Origin: Streptomyces sp. NBC_00094
GTDB taxonomy: Bacteria; Actinomycetota; Actinomycetes; Streptomycetales; Streptomycetaceae
Length of the DNA: 64,000 nucleotides
Assembly (NCBI RefSeq): GCF_026343125.1
Contig: NZ_JAPEMB010000001.1
Location: 4,531,501 to 4,595,500, forward strand
Reading direction: 5' to 3'
How positions within the stretch are numbered: position 1 is the stretch's first letter; each line of letters opens with the position of its first letter. Positions 31,561-40,162 of the stretch are shown here, one piece after another. Position numbers and translations under genes: made by a program. The notes beneath the pieces were generated by a model. It made no database searches. It had not been told where the DNA came from and worked only from the letters and a program-made list of their open reading frames with translations.

Positions 31561-31588
31561 TTGACTTGATACCCCCCAGGGGTATGGT
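31561..31588 (+). promoter_or_regulatory. Promoter with embedded CsoR operator for the secreted copper protein
   Basis: TTGACT (31561-31566) and TATGGT (31583-31588) are spaced 16 bp and flank ATACCCCCCAGGGGTAT (31569-31585), so bound CsoR would block the rightward promoter. The gene starts at 31652. Confidence 0.75.
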
Positions 31589-31651
31589 GAAGTGCATCGA
31601 ACGGTTACCGCGCCACCCCGCGCACCCACCCCACGTATCGGGAGAGCAGCC

Positions 31652-32659
31652 ATGAACACCGGTCTGAAGATCACTGCCTATGCCGCCGCGCTCGCCGCGA
31701 CCTTCGGGGCCGCGTACGGGGTCGGCACGGGCGTCGGCCCCGTCGAGGAGCCGAAGAAGGCCGGGCACGGCGACCACGCCGCCACCCCGGCTCCCACCAA
31801 GAGCCCGGCCGCCGCCGACGGCCACGCCGGCCACGAGGCGGGCGCGACCACGGACACGCCCGCCGCCGCCGCGAACCTCCCCGGCGGCCTCCAGATCTCC
31901 GACGGCGGCTACAGCCTCGCCCTGGAGACCCCGACCCCCGCCGTCGGCAAGAGCGTCCTGAAGTTCTCGATCAAGGACGCCGCCGGGAAGAAGGTCACCG
32001 CCTTCACCACCGAGCACGGCAAGGAGCTGCACTTCATCGTCGCCTCGCGCGACCTCACCACCTTCCGCCACCTCCACCCGGTGAAGGCCGCGGACGGCAC
32101 CTGGACGACCCCCGTCGACCTGCCCGCCGCCGGCGGCTACAAGGCCTTCGCCGACTTCAAGCCCGCCGCCCCCGGCGCGCAGGGCCTCACGCTCGGCGCC
32201 GACCTCGCCGTGCCCGGCGCGTACGCCCCGAAGGCGATGCCGCCGGTCGTCCCGACCGCGACCGTCGACGGCTACCAGGTCCGCCTCGGCGGCACGCTCG
32301 ACCCCGGCAAGGCCGGCGAGCTCAAGCTCACCGTCACCAAGGCCGGCAAGCCCGTCACCGACCTGGAGCCCTACCTCGGTGCGTACGGACACCTGGTCGC
32401 CCTCCGCGACGGCGACCTCGCCTACCTCCACGTGCACCCGAACGAGGGGGGCCCCGGCCCGGACGTCTCCTTCACCGCGACGGCGCCCAGCGTGGGGACG
32501 TACCGTCTCTTCCTCGACTTCCAGCACCAGGGCAAGGTCCGGACGGCGGCCTTCACGGTCACCGCGGGTGGCGGGAAGTCGCCCCTGCCGGCGCCCGGGA
32601 CGACCGTTCCCGCAGCTGGTGAGGCCACGCACGGTGCGGGAGGCCACGCGCACGGCTAG
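31652..32659 (+). CDS. Secreted His-rich copper-associated protein
   Basis: 335 aa with an N-terminal hydrophobic segment (ITAYAAALAATFGAAYGVG) acting as signal or anchor. A His-rich linker follows (HGDH, GHAGHE), then two beta-rich domains with ELHFIVASRDLTTFRHLHPV and LRDGDLAYLHVHPN, whose His/Met pairs suggest metal ligands, and a His-rich C-terminus (HGAGGHAHG). Such proteins are annotated as heavy-metal-binding and occur beside copper operons in Streptomyces. The CsoR operator in its promoter supports copper control. Exact role (storage, scavenging or delivery) is unknown. Confidence 0.85.
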   Translation: MNTGLKITAYAAALAATFGAAYGVGTGVGPVEEPKKAGHGDHAATPAPTKSPAAADGHAGHEAGATTDTPAAAANLPGGLQISDGGYSLALETPTPAVGKSVLKFSIKDAAGKKVTAFTTEHGKELHFIVASRDLTTFRHLHPVKAADGTWTTPVDLPAAGGYKAFADFKPAAPGAQGLTLGADLAVPGAYAPKAMPPVVPTATVDGYQVRLGGTLDPGKAGELKLTVTKAGKPVTDLEPYLGAYGHLVALRDGDLAYLHVHPNEGGPGPDVSFTATAPSVGTYRLFLDFQHQGKVRTAAFTVTAGGGKSPLPAPGTTVPAAGEATHGAGGHAHG

Positions 32660-32711
32660 TCTGGTCATTGGACTAGACCTGTAGCCGTCATTCATGGAGG
32701 AATGGGCAGCG

Positions 32712-33410
32712 ATGAGCAACCGTGCAGTCCTTGAGGTGATCGCCCTCGACGAGGAAGACGCGGTCGCCGCCCAGACCGGCGGCGCCGACCGGCTCGAACT
32801 CGTCACCGACATGGCGGCGGACGGGCTCACCCCGTCCCGGGCCGGCTTCGCCGCCATCCGCGCCGCCGTCGACATCCCGCTGCGCGTGATGCTCAGGCTC
32901 ACCGACGGATTCTCGGCCGGCGGCCCCGAGGGCATCGACGCCCTCGTGGCCCGCGCCACGGAGCTCCGCGAGGCCGGCGCGGACGAGTTCGTCCTCGGCT
33001 TCCTCACCTCCGACGGCGAACCGGACCTCGTCGCCGTCGAGCGCCTGATCGCCGTCCTCGACGGCGCCCGCTGGACCTTCCACCGGGCGATCGACCGCGC
33101 CGACGACCGCGACGGGCTGCGCAAGCGCCTCGCCGACCTGCCGGGCCTCGACACCTATCTCACGGCCGGCTCCGCCACCGGCGTCGACGACGGCCTCGCC
33201 ACCCTCAAGGCCGAGGCCGCCCGCGCCGGCGAGCCCGGTTACGAGGCCCGGATCCTCGTCGGCGGCGGCCTGCGCCTCGACCACCTCCCCGAGCTGCGCG
33301 CGGCCGGCCTCGACGCCTTCCACATCGGCGGCGCGGCCCGCCCGCAGGGCTGGACGACCCCGGTCTCGGCGGACGCGGTACGGGCCTGGCGCGAGGCCGT
33401 CGACGCGTGA
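32712..33410 (+). CDS. cutC: CutC-family protein
   Basis: 232 aa TIM barrel. LEVIALDEEDAVAAQTGGADRLELV, then RVMLRLTDGF, and TFHRAIDRADDRDGLRKRL are the CutC signatures. The family was named for copper homeostasis in E. coli, though that role is disputed; the place next to a copper regulon here agrees with the old name. ATG at 32712 is preferred because GGAGG lies ten bases before it. A set of hairpin repeats follows the stop. Confidence 0.92.
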   Translation: MSNRAVLEVIALDEEDAVAAQTGGADRLELVTDMAADGLTPSRAGFAAIRAAVDIPLRVMLRLTDGFSAGGPEGIDALVARATELREAGADEFVLGFLTSDGEPDLVAVERLIAVLDGARWTFHRAIDRADDRDGLRKRLADLPGLDTYLTAGSATGVDDGLATLKAEAARAGEPGYEARILVGGGLRLDHLPELRAAGLDAFHIGGAARPQGWTTPVSADAVRAWREAVDA

Positions 33411-33620
33411 CGCCTGCGGGCGGGCGGGGTTCGGACCCCGCCGTCGCGTGACGACCACGGGCGGGCGGGGCCCGGACCGCGTCGACGCGTGACGAACGCG
33501 CGGGGGCGAGGTTCGGACCCCGCCGTCGCGTGACGCCCGCGCGCGGGCGGGTTCGGACCCCGCCGAAACGCGACGCTCACGCCGGGCCGGGGCCCGGACC
33601 CCGGCCCCGACCCCGCACGG
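33411..33620. repeat. Decaying GC-rich repeat with GGTTCGGACCCC hairpins
   Basis: About five copies of a 40-55 bp unit, each with a hairpin core such as GCGGGGTTCGGACCCCGC (33426-33443), preceded by CGTGACG. The cores differ slightly (GTTCGGACC, GCCCGGACC). It follows cutC directly and could act as a terminator array. Confidence 0.8.
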
Positions 33621-33665
33621 AAAACGCGTGGCCAGGGGCGGGGTGGGCTCGCTAGCCTCCCCGCC

Positions 33666-34577
33666 ATGGCAGCCACCAAGATGCAACCCGACGAACTCGA
33701 CATCGACACCGAGCTCGTCGAGCGACTCGTCGCCGGACGGTTCCCCGAATGGGCAGGACTGCCGGTACGGACGGTGGACTCGGCCGGGACGGACAACGCG
33801 ATGTTCCGGCTCGGCGACGACCTCGTCGTCCGGCTGCCCCGCGTCCCGTACGCGGCCCACCACGTCGAGAAGGAGCAGCGCTGGCTGCCGCTGCTCGCCC
33901 CGCACCTGCCGCTGGACGTCCCCGTCCCGGTGGGGCGGGCCGACGCCGGCGCGGAGTTCCCGCTGCCCTGGTCCGTCTACCGCTGGCTCGACGGCGACGA
34001 CACCTTCGACGCACCCCTCGCCGACCTCGCCCACGCCGCCGTCGCCCTGGGCCGCTTCGGCGCCGCCCTCCGCGCGGTCGACGCGACCGGCGGCCCGGCG
34101 TCCTTCCGCGGCGGCCCGGTCACCGACTGGGAGGAGGGCCACCTGCCGGGCGCGATCCGCGACCTCGGCGCCGACGGCACCGTCGACGCGGAACTCGCCA
34201 CCGCCGCATGGGAGTCGGTCCTCGCGCTCCCGCAGTGGGACCGCGCACCCGTCTGGATCCACGGCGACCTGCTCCCCGGCAACCTCCTCGGCCGCGACGG
34301 CCGCCTCAGCGCCGTCATCGACTTCGGCGGCCTCGGGGTCGGCGACCCGGCCTGCGACACGATGCCCGCCTGGACACTCCTCACCGCCGGCACCCGCCCC
34401 CTGTTCCGCGAGGCCGCCGAGGTCGACGACGCGACCTGGGACCGCGGCCGGGGCTGGGCCCTGTGCTGGGGCCTGGTGACGGAGCACTACTACCGCGAGA
34501 CGAACCCGGTCCTGGCCTCCGTCGCCCACCGCACGTGGTCCGAGGCGCTGCCCGAATTCGCCGCGGTCCGCGGCTGA
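33666..34577 (+). CDS. Aminoglycoside-phosphotransferase-family kinase
   Basis: 303 aa. The kinase-like fold shows VWIHGDLLPGNLLGRDG (catalytic HGD-x4-N) and VIDFGGLGVGDPACDTMPAW (DFG-like metal site). APH-family members phosphorylate small-molecule hydroxyls; few actually give antibiotic resistance. Start at 33666, 89 bp clear of the repeat array. Substrate unknown. Confidence 0.9.
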   Translation: MAATKMQPDELDIDTELVERLVAGRFPEWAGLPVRTVDSAGTDNAMFRLGDDLVVRLPRVPYAAHHVEKEQRWLPLLAPHLPLDVPVPVGRADAGAEFPLPWSVYRWLDGDDTFDAPLADLAHAAVALGRFGAALRAVDATGGPASFRGGPVTDWEEGHLPGAIRDLGADGTVDAELATAAWESVLALPQWDRAPVWIHGDLLPGNLLGRDGRLSAVIDFGGLGVGDPACDTMPAWTLLTAGTRPLFREAAEVDDATWDRGRGWALCWGLVTEHYYRETNPVLASVAHRTWSEALPEFAAVRG

Positions 34578-34675
34578 CCGCCGCCTACGCGGCGCAGGGC
34601 AAGGATCGCGCCACTCTCCTGCCCCGCCTCCCGGAACGATGTCGTCCACCGGCCCCCGCTGCCACACTCCGGCGC

Positions 34676-35443
34676 ATGGCGGGGGTCGTGAACGTTCCGA
34701 AGGAGAACAAGGACCGGGTCCTGGCCCGGCGCTGGATGGAGCCGCGTGAGGACGCCGTCCTGCGCGACGTGCCCATCGTGATCCTCCAGGGGGTCAGGTT
34801 CTGGGGCGGGATCGCCGTCGGGGTCGCGATCAAATGGCCCCTCGTCGTGGGCGACGGCGCGCTGCTCCTGCTCTGGTTACGGGACGGCGGCCTGCGGCTG
34901 CTCCTCGTGCCGTTCCTGCTCCTCGTGACGGCGCCGCTGGTGACCGCCGCGTACCTCCTGACCGTCCGGCCGCCGACCGGGGGCCGGCTCGGCGACCGCC
35001 TGCGCGGCCCGCTCACGGCGGCCGCGGCGTTCCTCGGTCATCTCGTGCTGGTGGCCGGGGGCCTGGCGGCCATCATCTGGCTGGGAGCCGCCTACTTCGA
35101 CAGGAACCCCGTCCTGGCGTTCGTCGCGATCCCGGTCTGCCTCTACGGGGTGGCGCGGGGCGTCGCGTTCCTCTGGTTCGCCGTCCCCGCGGTCTCGCGC
35201 CACATGTTCCGTACGGTCGAGATCCACCAGGCGCTCCCGGCGCTGATCACCGTGGTGGTCGCCTGGGAACTCGCCCTCCAGGACGTCCTCTTCCCACTGG
35301 CCCGCTGGCCGGGCGTCCCGGTCCTGCTGCCCCTCGGCGGCGCGACCGCCACGACGCTGATCGCGGCGATCGAGCTCTGGCGGCTGTTCGCCCGGCACGG
35401 CGTCCGCTTCCGCGTCCTCACGCGGACGCCCTCCCGTTTCTGA
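34676..35443 (+). CDS. TTA-containing membrane protein of unknown function
   Basis: 255 aa with about six hydrophobic segments in an otherwise basic protein (RVLARRWMEPREDAVLRDVPIVI at the start). Codon 68 (34877-34879) is TTA within LLLWLRDGG, so expression is likely bldA-dependent. I recognise no family. Ninety-eight base pairs separate it from the kinase gene; a 30-bp tandem repeat follows its stop. Confidence 0.78.
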   Translation: MAGVVNVPKENKDRVLARRWMEPREDAVLRDVPIVILQGVRFWGGIAVGVAIKWPLVVGDGALLLLWLRDGGLRLLLVPFLLLVTAPLVTAAYLLTVRPPTGGRLGDRLRGPLTAAAAFLGHLVLVAGGLAAIIWLGAAYFDRNPVLAFVAIPVCLYGVARGVAFLWFAVPAVSRHMFRTVEIHQALPALITVVVAWELALQDVLFPLARWPGVPVLLPLGGATATTLIAAIELWRLFARHGVRFRVLTRTPSRF

Positions 35444-35450
35444 CGGACAC

Positions 35451-35603
35451 CCCGCGGGTCACGTCCGGTCCACAGGGCGTCCCGCGGGTCACGTCCGGTC
35501 CACAGGGCGTCCCGCGGGTCACGTCCGGTCCACAGGGCGTCCCGCCGGTCACGTCCGGTCCACAGGGCGCCCCGCGGGTCACCGCCGGTTCACAAGGCGC
35601 CCA
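35451..35603. repeat. 30-bp tandem repeat, about five copies
   Basis: The unit (starting acgtccggtccacagggcgt) occurs at 35461-35490, 35491-35520, 35521-35550 and 35551-35580 with one to two changes, a partial copy before and a decayed copy after. The last, decayed copy runs into the 3' coding end of the convergent helicase gene (stop at 35590-35592), so the array grew from or into the gene end. Confidence 0.93.
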
Positions 35604-37623
35604 ACTGCTCGGGTACCGGCGCCGAGTGAAGGATCGTCAGGCCAGACACGGCACGGGTCAGCGCCACGTACAGCCGTCGCAGGCCCGTCCGCTCGTCCGG
35701 TTCGCCGTCGACGACCGCCGCCGGTTCGTCCAGGACCACGTAGTCGTACTCCAGGCCCTTCGCGAGCGAGGCCGGGACCAGGGTCAGCCGGGACTCGGCG
35801 GTCGTCTCCTCGCCGGGGGAGAGGTACGCGAGACCCGCGGCCGTCAGCGCCTCCGCCAGCGGGGCGATCCGCGCGTCGGCGGCGATCAGGCCGATCGAGC
35901 CCTCGTGGGCCAGGGACTCGACACAGGCCGCGACGACGTCCGCGTCCAGGGTGTCGGTCGCGCGGACGGCCAGCGAGCCCGGGTTCTCCCGGACCGACTC
36001 GACCGCCGCGAGCCCCGGCGACATGTGCGGGAGCAGCCGCGAGGCGTACGCGATCACCTCGCGCGGCACGCGGAAACCGGCGGTCAGCTCCTCCACGACC
36101 GCCTCCGGCTTGCCCAGGTGCCCGAGGGCCTGCGCCCAGCTCTCCGTCGCCCACGGGGTCGTGCCCTGCGCCAGGTCGCCCAGGACCGTCGCCGAACCCG
36201 TCGTGCAGCGCCGCCCCACCGCCCGGTACTGCATCGGGGACAGGTCCTGCGCCTCGTCGAGGACCACGTGCCCGAGCGAGTGGGTCCGCTCGACCAGGTC
36301 CCTGGTCTCGTCGATCAGCACCGCGTCCGCCGCCGACCACTTCGCCGTCTTCACGCTCCGGGCCGGCTTCGCCCACAGCAGCAGCTTCTGCTCGTCCTCG
36401 GTGAGCAGGCCCTCGGCGTGCTCCGCCAGGAACTCGGGGTCGCCGAGCAGCCGCAGCACGAGCTTCGCGGGCTCCACCAGGGGCCAGCACTCCTTCACGA
36501 CGGCCTTCACCGCCGTGTTCCGCGCGACCGCGTTCTGCACCCGGTCGTCGGGCGCCTCGCCCGCCTCCTCCATCCGCACCAGGACCGCGTGCGCGATCCG
36601 CTGCGGAAGCGCCTCGCGGGCCGCCCCGTACCGGATGTCCCGGTCCAGCAACTCCCGCACCATCTCCTCGATCTCGTACGCGGGCACCCGCCACCGACGC
36701 GAGCCGCGCACCACCATCAGGGACTCCTTCGGCATCGCGACGTGCGAACGGACCGCGCGCCGCAGCACCTCCGCCATCCGGGCGTCGCCCTTGACGACCG
36801 CGGTCGCCGCCTCGTCCGTTCCCCGCACCTCGACATGCGCCACGAGGTCGTCGACCGTCGCCTGCTGGACCTCCAACTCGCCCAGGGCGGGGAGGACTTG
36901 CTCGATGTAGTGGAGGAAGGACCGGTTCGGCCCGATGACGAGGGTGCCGGTCCGGGCGAGCCGCTCCCGGTGCGCGTAGAGGAGGTACGCGACACGGTGC
37001 AGGCCCACGGCCGTCTTTCCGGTCCCGGGGCCTCCCTGCACGCACACCGTCCCCGAGAGATCGGCGCGGACGATCCCGTCCTGCTCCGGCTGGATCGTCG
37101 CCACGATGTCCCGCATGGGGCCGACGCGGGGCCGCTCGATCTCGGTCTGGAGCAGCCGGCTCGTGGTCTCCAGCTCCGTCGGGTCGGAGAGGTGCTCGTC
37201 CTCGTACGCGGTGAGCTCGCCGCCCGTGTACCCGAAGCGGCGCCGCAGCCCGACGTCCTGCGGGTCCTTCTTCGACGCCTGGTAGTACGGCTGCGACACC
37301 GGGGCGCGCCAGTCGATCACCATCGGGTCGCCGTCGGCGTCGTGGACGTGCCGCCGCCCGATGTAGAAGCGCTGCCCCTCCTGCGTGGTGTGCAGGTAGT
37401 CGAGCCGGCCGAAGAACAGCGGGGTGTCGGCGAGGTCCGCGAGCGCCTTGATCCGGTCCTCGATCTGCCGCCCGAGGACGAGCGAGTTGACCCAGTTCGC
37501 GGTGACGTCCTTGATGTCGAGCGCTTCCACGTCCTCGCGCATCGCGCGGAGGGCGGCGCGGGAGGAGGTCAGATGGGTGCGCTCACGCGCGAGCGGATCG
37601 AGCACGGGGTCGGAAACGGGCAC
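35590..37623 (-). CDS. HelD-like UvrD/Rep-family ATPase
   Basis: 677 aa from the GTG at 37623 (GGAGG seven bases before it; an upstream ATG at 37764 gives an unlikely low-complexity leader). Walker A is GGPGTGKTAVGLHRVAYLLYA, Walker B VVLDEAQDLSPMQYRAV, then helicase motifs TAGFRVPREV and LTRAVSGLTIL. An N-terminal antiparallel helical arm and short central part match actinomycete HelD, which removes RNA polymerase from DNA and can confer rifamycin tolerance, more than repair helicases. The 3' end is bordered by tandem repeats. Confidence 0.88.
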   Translation of the reverse strand: MPVSDPVLDPLARERTHLTSSRAALRAMREDVEALDIKDVTANWVNSLVLGRQIEDRIKALADLADTPLFFGRLDYLHTTQEGQRFYIGRRHVHDADGDPMVIDWRAPVSQPYYQASKKDPQDVGLRRRFGYTGGELTAYEDEHLSDPTELETTSRLLQTEIERPRVGPMRDIVATIQPEQDGIVRADLSGTVCVQGGPGTGKTAVGLHRVAYLLYAHRERLARTGTLVIGPNRSFLHYIEQVLPALGELEVQQATVDDLVAHVEVRGTDEAATAVVKGDARMAEVLRRAVRSHVAMPKESLMVVRGSRRWRVPAYEIEEMVRELLDRDIRYGAAREALPQRIAHAVLVRMEEAGEAPDDRVQNAVARNTAVKAVVKECWPLVEPAKLVLRLLGDPEFLAEHAEGLLTEDEQKLLLWAKPARSVKTAKWSAADAVLIDETRDLVERTHSLGHVVLDEAQDLSPMQYRAVGRRCTTGSATVLGDLAQGTTPWATESWAQALGHLGKPEAVVEELTAGFRVPREVIAYASRLLPHMSPGLAAVESVRENPGSLAVRATDTLDADVVAACVESLAHEGSIGLIAADARIAPLAEALTAAGLAYLSPGEETTAESRLTLVPASLAKGLEYDYVVLDEPAAVVDGEPDERTGLRRLYVALTRAVSGLTILHSAPVPEQLGAL

Positions 37624-37873
37624 GGTGAAGCCTCCGGGCAGGTGGATACACGGACACGACGAGGTGGCCGCCGGTTTCCGGCCGGGCAGCGGCTCTCCAC
37701 GGAGGGAGGCGGGGAAGCTGGCGAGTGTAACTCCGCCGGGGCGCGAGGGTCGAATCGATTTCACTCCACCGGAAGCCCCTAAATCCGTAGGGGTCGGGGT
37801 CCGCCATGAGAGGGACCCCGGGTTCCACCCCCAGGCCGATGTGTTCGGAATGTCCGGATTCCATCATGGAGAC

Positions 37874-38062
37874 ATGACCGCGACGACCTTCACCCTCGTG
37901 ACCACCGTTCCCCGACCCCGCACCCGCCCCCTCGCCACCGCGTTCCGCGCGATACGCGCCTTCGGCGGCGCGGCGGCCGGCGTCGTCCTCCTCGGCGACT
38001 ACGGCCCGCCCGGGGCCGGTGTCAGGAACCCCCGCCCTGAGTACGCGCCCGGCCCCGACTGA
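37874..38062 (+). CDS. Small basic protein of unknown function
   Basis: 62 aa beginning MTATTFTLVTTVPRPRTRPL and containing one weakly hydrophobic stretch (RAFGGAAAGVVLLGDYGPPG). A GGAGAC precedes the ATG, and codon usage is GC-rich at third positions. I know no family. The C-terminal tail is Pro-rich. Could be spurious. Confidence 0.5.
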   Translation: MTATTFTLVTTVPRPRTRPLATAFRAIRAFGGAAAGVVLLGDYGPPGAGVRNPRPEYAPGPD

Positions 38063-38111
38063 GTACCCGAACGCCTGGTGGCCGCCCCGCCGCACCTGAT
38101 GTGATCAGGGC

Positions 38112-38408
38112 ATGGAGACGACGACCAGCACCACGGACACCCCCGGCCCGACCCCCTTCACCCTGCGCGTCACGGCGAGCTTCGGCCTGCTGCTCCTCGT
38201 GGCCTGCCTGGTGGCCACCTTCGCGGTCACCCTCCGCGACGCCATCGAGGGCGACGGTTCGGGCGGCTACTTCATCGAGGCCGGCTTCTGGGCCCTGGCC
38301 GCCGGAGCCGTGGCGGGCGTGGCGGCCCTGATCGTGCCCCGCCGGGGACTCGTCATCGCCCAGTACTGCCTGGCGATCGCGGGCCCGTTCCTGGCCCTGA
38401 TGGACTGA
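38112..38408 (+). CDS. Small membrane protein, three hydrophobic segments
   Basis: 98 aa. Hydrophobic segments at about residues 20-41, 57-75 and 80-97 (LLLLVACLVATFAVTL, FWALAAGAVAGVAALIV, IAQYCLAIAGPFLAL). Convergent with the XPB gene. No family recognised. Confidence 0.7.
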   Translation: METTTSTTDTPGPTPFTLRVTASFGLLLLVACLVATFAVTLRDAIEGDGSGGYFIEAGFWALAAGAVAGVAALIVPRRGLVIAQYCLAIAGPFLALMD

Positions 38409-38432
38409 GACCGAGCCCGCCCTCGGACAGGC

Positions 38433-40073
38433 TCAGGGCGCCAGCAGCTCGTCCGCGTCGACGATCCGGTACGCGTACCCCTGCTCCGCGAGGAACCGCT
38501 GCCGGTGCGCCGCGAAGTCCTGGTCGATCGTGTCCCGCGCGACCACCGAGTAGAAGTGCGCCTGGTGCCCGTCGGCCTTCGGCCGCAGCACACGGCCCAG
38601 CCGCTGCGCCTCCTCCTGCCGGGAGCCGAAGGTGCCCGAGACCTGGATGGCGACCGTCGCCTCGGGCAGGTCGATCGAGAAGTTGGCGACCTTCGACACC
38701 ACGAGGACGCTGATCTCGCCCGTACGGAACGCGTCGAAGAGCTTCTCCCGCTGCGCGTTCGACGTCTCGCCCTTGATGACCGGTGCGTCGAGGTGCTCGC
38801 CGAGCTCGTCGAGCTGGTCGATGTACTGCCCGATGACGAGGATCTGCTGACCCTCGAACTTCTTCACCAGGGCCTCCGTCACCTTCCGCTTCGTCGCCGT
38901 CGTCGCACAGAAGCGGTACTTCTCCTCCGGCTCGGCCGTCGCGTACGCGAGCCGTTCGGAGTCGGTCAGGTTCACCCGGACCTCGACGCAGTCGGCGGGC
39001 GCGATGTAGCCCTGCGCCTCGATCTCCTTCCACGGCGCGTCGAACCGCTTCGGCCCGATCAGCGAGAAGACGTCGGACTCGCGCCCGTCCTCCCGTACGA
39101 GGGTCGCGGTCAGCCCCAGCCGCCGCCGCGCCTGCAGATCGGCCGTGAACTTGAAGACGGGCGCGGGCAGCAGGTGCACCTCGTCGTAGACGACGAGGCC
39201 CCAGTCCCGGGAGTCGAAGAGCTCCAGGTGCGGGTAGATGCCCTTCCGCTTCGTCGTGAGGACCTGGTAGGTGGCGATGGTGACGGGACGGATCTCCTTC
39301 TTCGTCCCGCTGTACTCGCCGATCTCCTCCTCGGTGAGCGAGGTCCGCTTCACGAGCTCGCTCTTCCACTGACGGGCGGAGACGGTGTTGGTCACCAGGA
39401 TCAGCGTCGTCGCCTTGGCCTCCGCCATGGCCCCGGCCCCGACCAGCGTCTTCCCGGCGCCACAGGGCAGCACGACGACCCCGGAACCGCCGTGCCAGAA
39501 GCCGTCGACGGCCTGCCGCTGGTACGGCCGCAGGGTCCAGCCGTCCTCGGCGAGCTCGATCGGGTGGGCCTCCCCGTCGACGTACCCGGCGAGGTCCTCG
39601 GCCGGCCAGCCCAGCTTCAGCAGCGTCTGCTTGATCTGCCCGCGCTCCGACGGGTGCACGGCGACGGTGTCCTCGTCGATCCGCGCCCCGACGAGCGGCT
39701 GCACCTTCTTCGACCGGAGGATCTCCTCCAGGACGGGCCGGTCGGTGCTGGTCAGGACGAGCCCGTGGGTGGGGTGCTTGGAGAGCGTGAGCCGCCCGTA
39801 CCGGTCCATCGTCTCGGCGATGTCGACGAGCAGCGCGTGCGGCACGGGATAGCGCGAGTACTCGACGAGCGCGTCCACGACCTGCTCGGCGTCGTGCCCG
39901 GCCGCCCGCGCGTTCCACAGCCCGAGCGGCGTCAGCCGGTACGTGTGGATGTGCTCGGGCGCCCGCTCCAGCTCCGCGAAGGGCGCGATGGCCCGCCGGC
40001 ACGCCTCGGCGAGCTCGTGGTCGACCTCCAGGAGCAGCGTTTTGTCGCTTTGGACGATGAGAGGCCCATTCAC
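38433..40073 (-). CDS. XPB/Rad25-like DNA helicase
   Basis: 546 aa, read from 40073. Superfamily 2 motifs: Q-rich region RPYQRQAVDGFWH, Walker A LPCGAGKTLVGAGAMAEA, DEVH box VVYDEVHLLP, motif III LTATLVREDGRE (the RED motif of XPB lies here), and motif VI RLGRVLRPK. Bacterial XPB proteins unwind DNA in a 3' to 5' direction and may act in repair. Its partner, encoded 89 bp upstream on the same strand, is the Helicase_C_3 protein. Confidence 0.93.
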   Translation of the reverse strand: MNGPLIVQSDKTLLLEVDHELAEACRRAIAPFAELERAPEHIHTYRLTPLGLWNARAAGHDAEQVVDALVEYSRYPVPHALLVDIAETMDRYGRLTLSKHPTHGLVLTSTDRPVLEEILRSKKVQPLVGARIDEDTVAVHPSERGQIKQTLLKLGWPAEDLAGYVDGEAHPIELAEDGWTLRPYQRQAVDGFWHGGSGVVVLPCGAGKTLVGAGAMAEAKATTLILVTNTVSARQWKSELVKRTSLTEEEIGEYSGTKKEIRPVTIATYQVLTTKRKGIYPHLELFDSRDWGLVVYDEVHLLPAPVFKFTADLQARRRLGLTATLVREDGRESDVFSLIGPKRFDAPWKEIEAQGYIAPADCVEVRVNLTDSERLAYATAEPEEKYRFCATTATKRKVTEALVKKFEGQQILVIGQYIDQLDELGEHLDAPVIKGETSNAQREKLFDAFRTGEISVLVVSKVANFSIDLPEATVAIQVSGTFGSRQEEAQRLGRVLRPKADGHQAHFYSVVARDTIDQDFAAHRQRFLAEQGYAYRIVDADELLAP

Positions 40074-40162
40074 GCGCGATCAGTCCTTCCGGCACCGTGC
40101 CGTTCCCGTAACGGCCAATCCTCCAGTCTGCCTGATACCCGCCTCTTGCCGCGATGCCGGCG

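Noticed and set aside
33411..33620. T-arm-like GGTTCGGACCCC sequences as tRNA genes
   Set aside because: They repeat tandemly, no acceptor, D or anticodon arms are present, and no CCA-adjacent structure exists.
37624..37764. Upstream start for the HelD-like protein at 37764
   Set aside because: The added 47 residues are low-complexity and unlike the family; the GTG at 37623 has a well-placed GGAGG.
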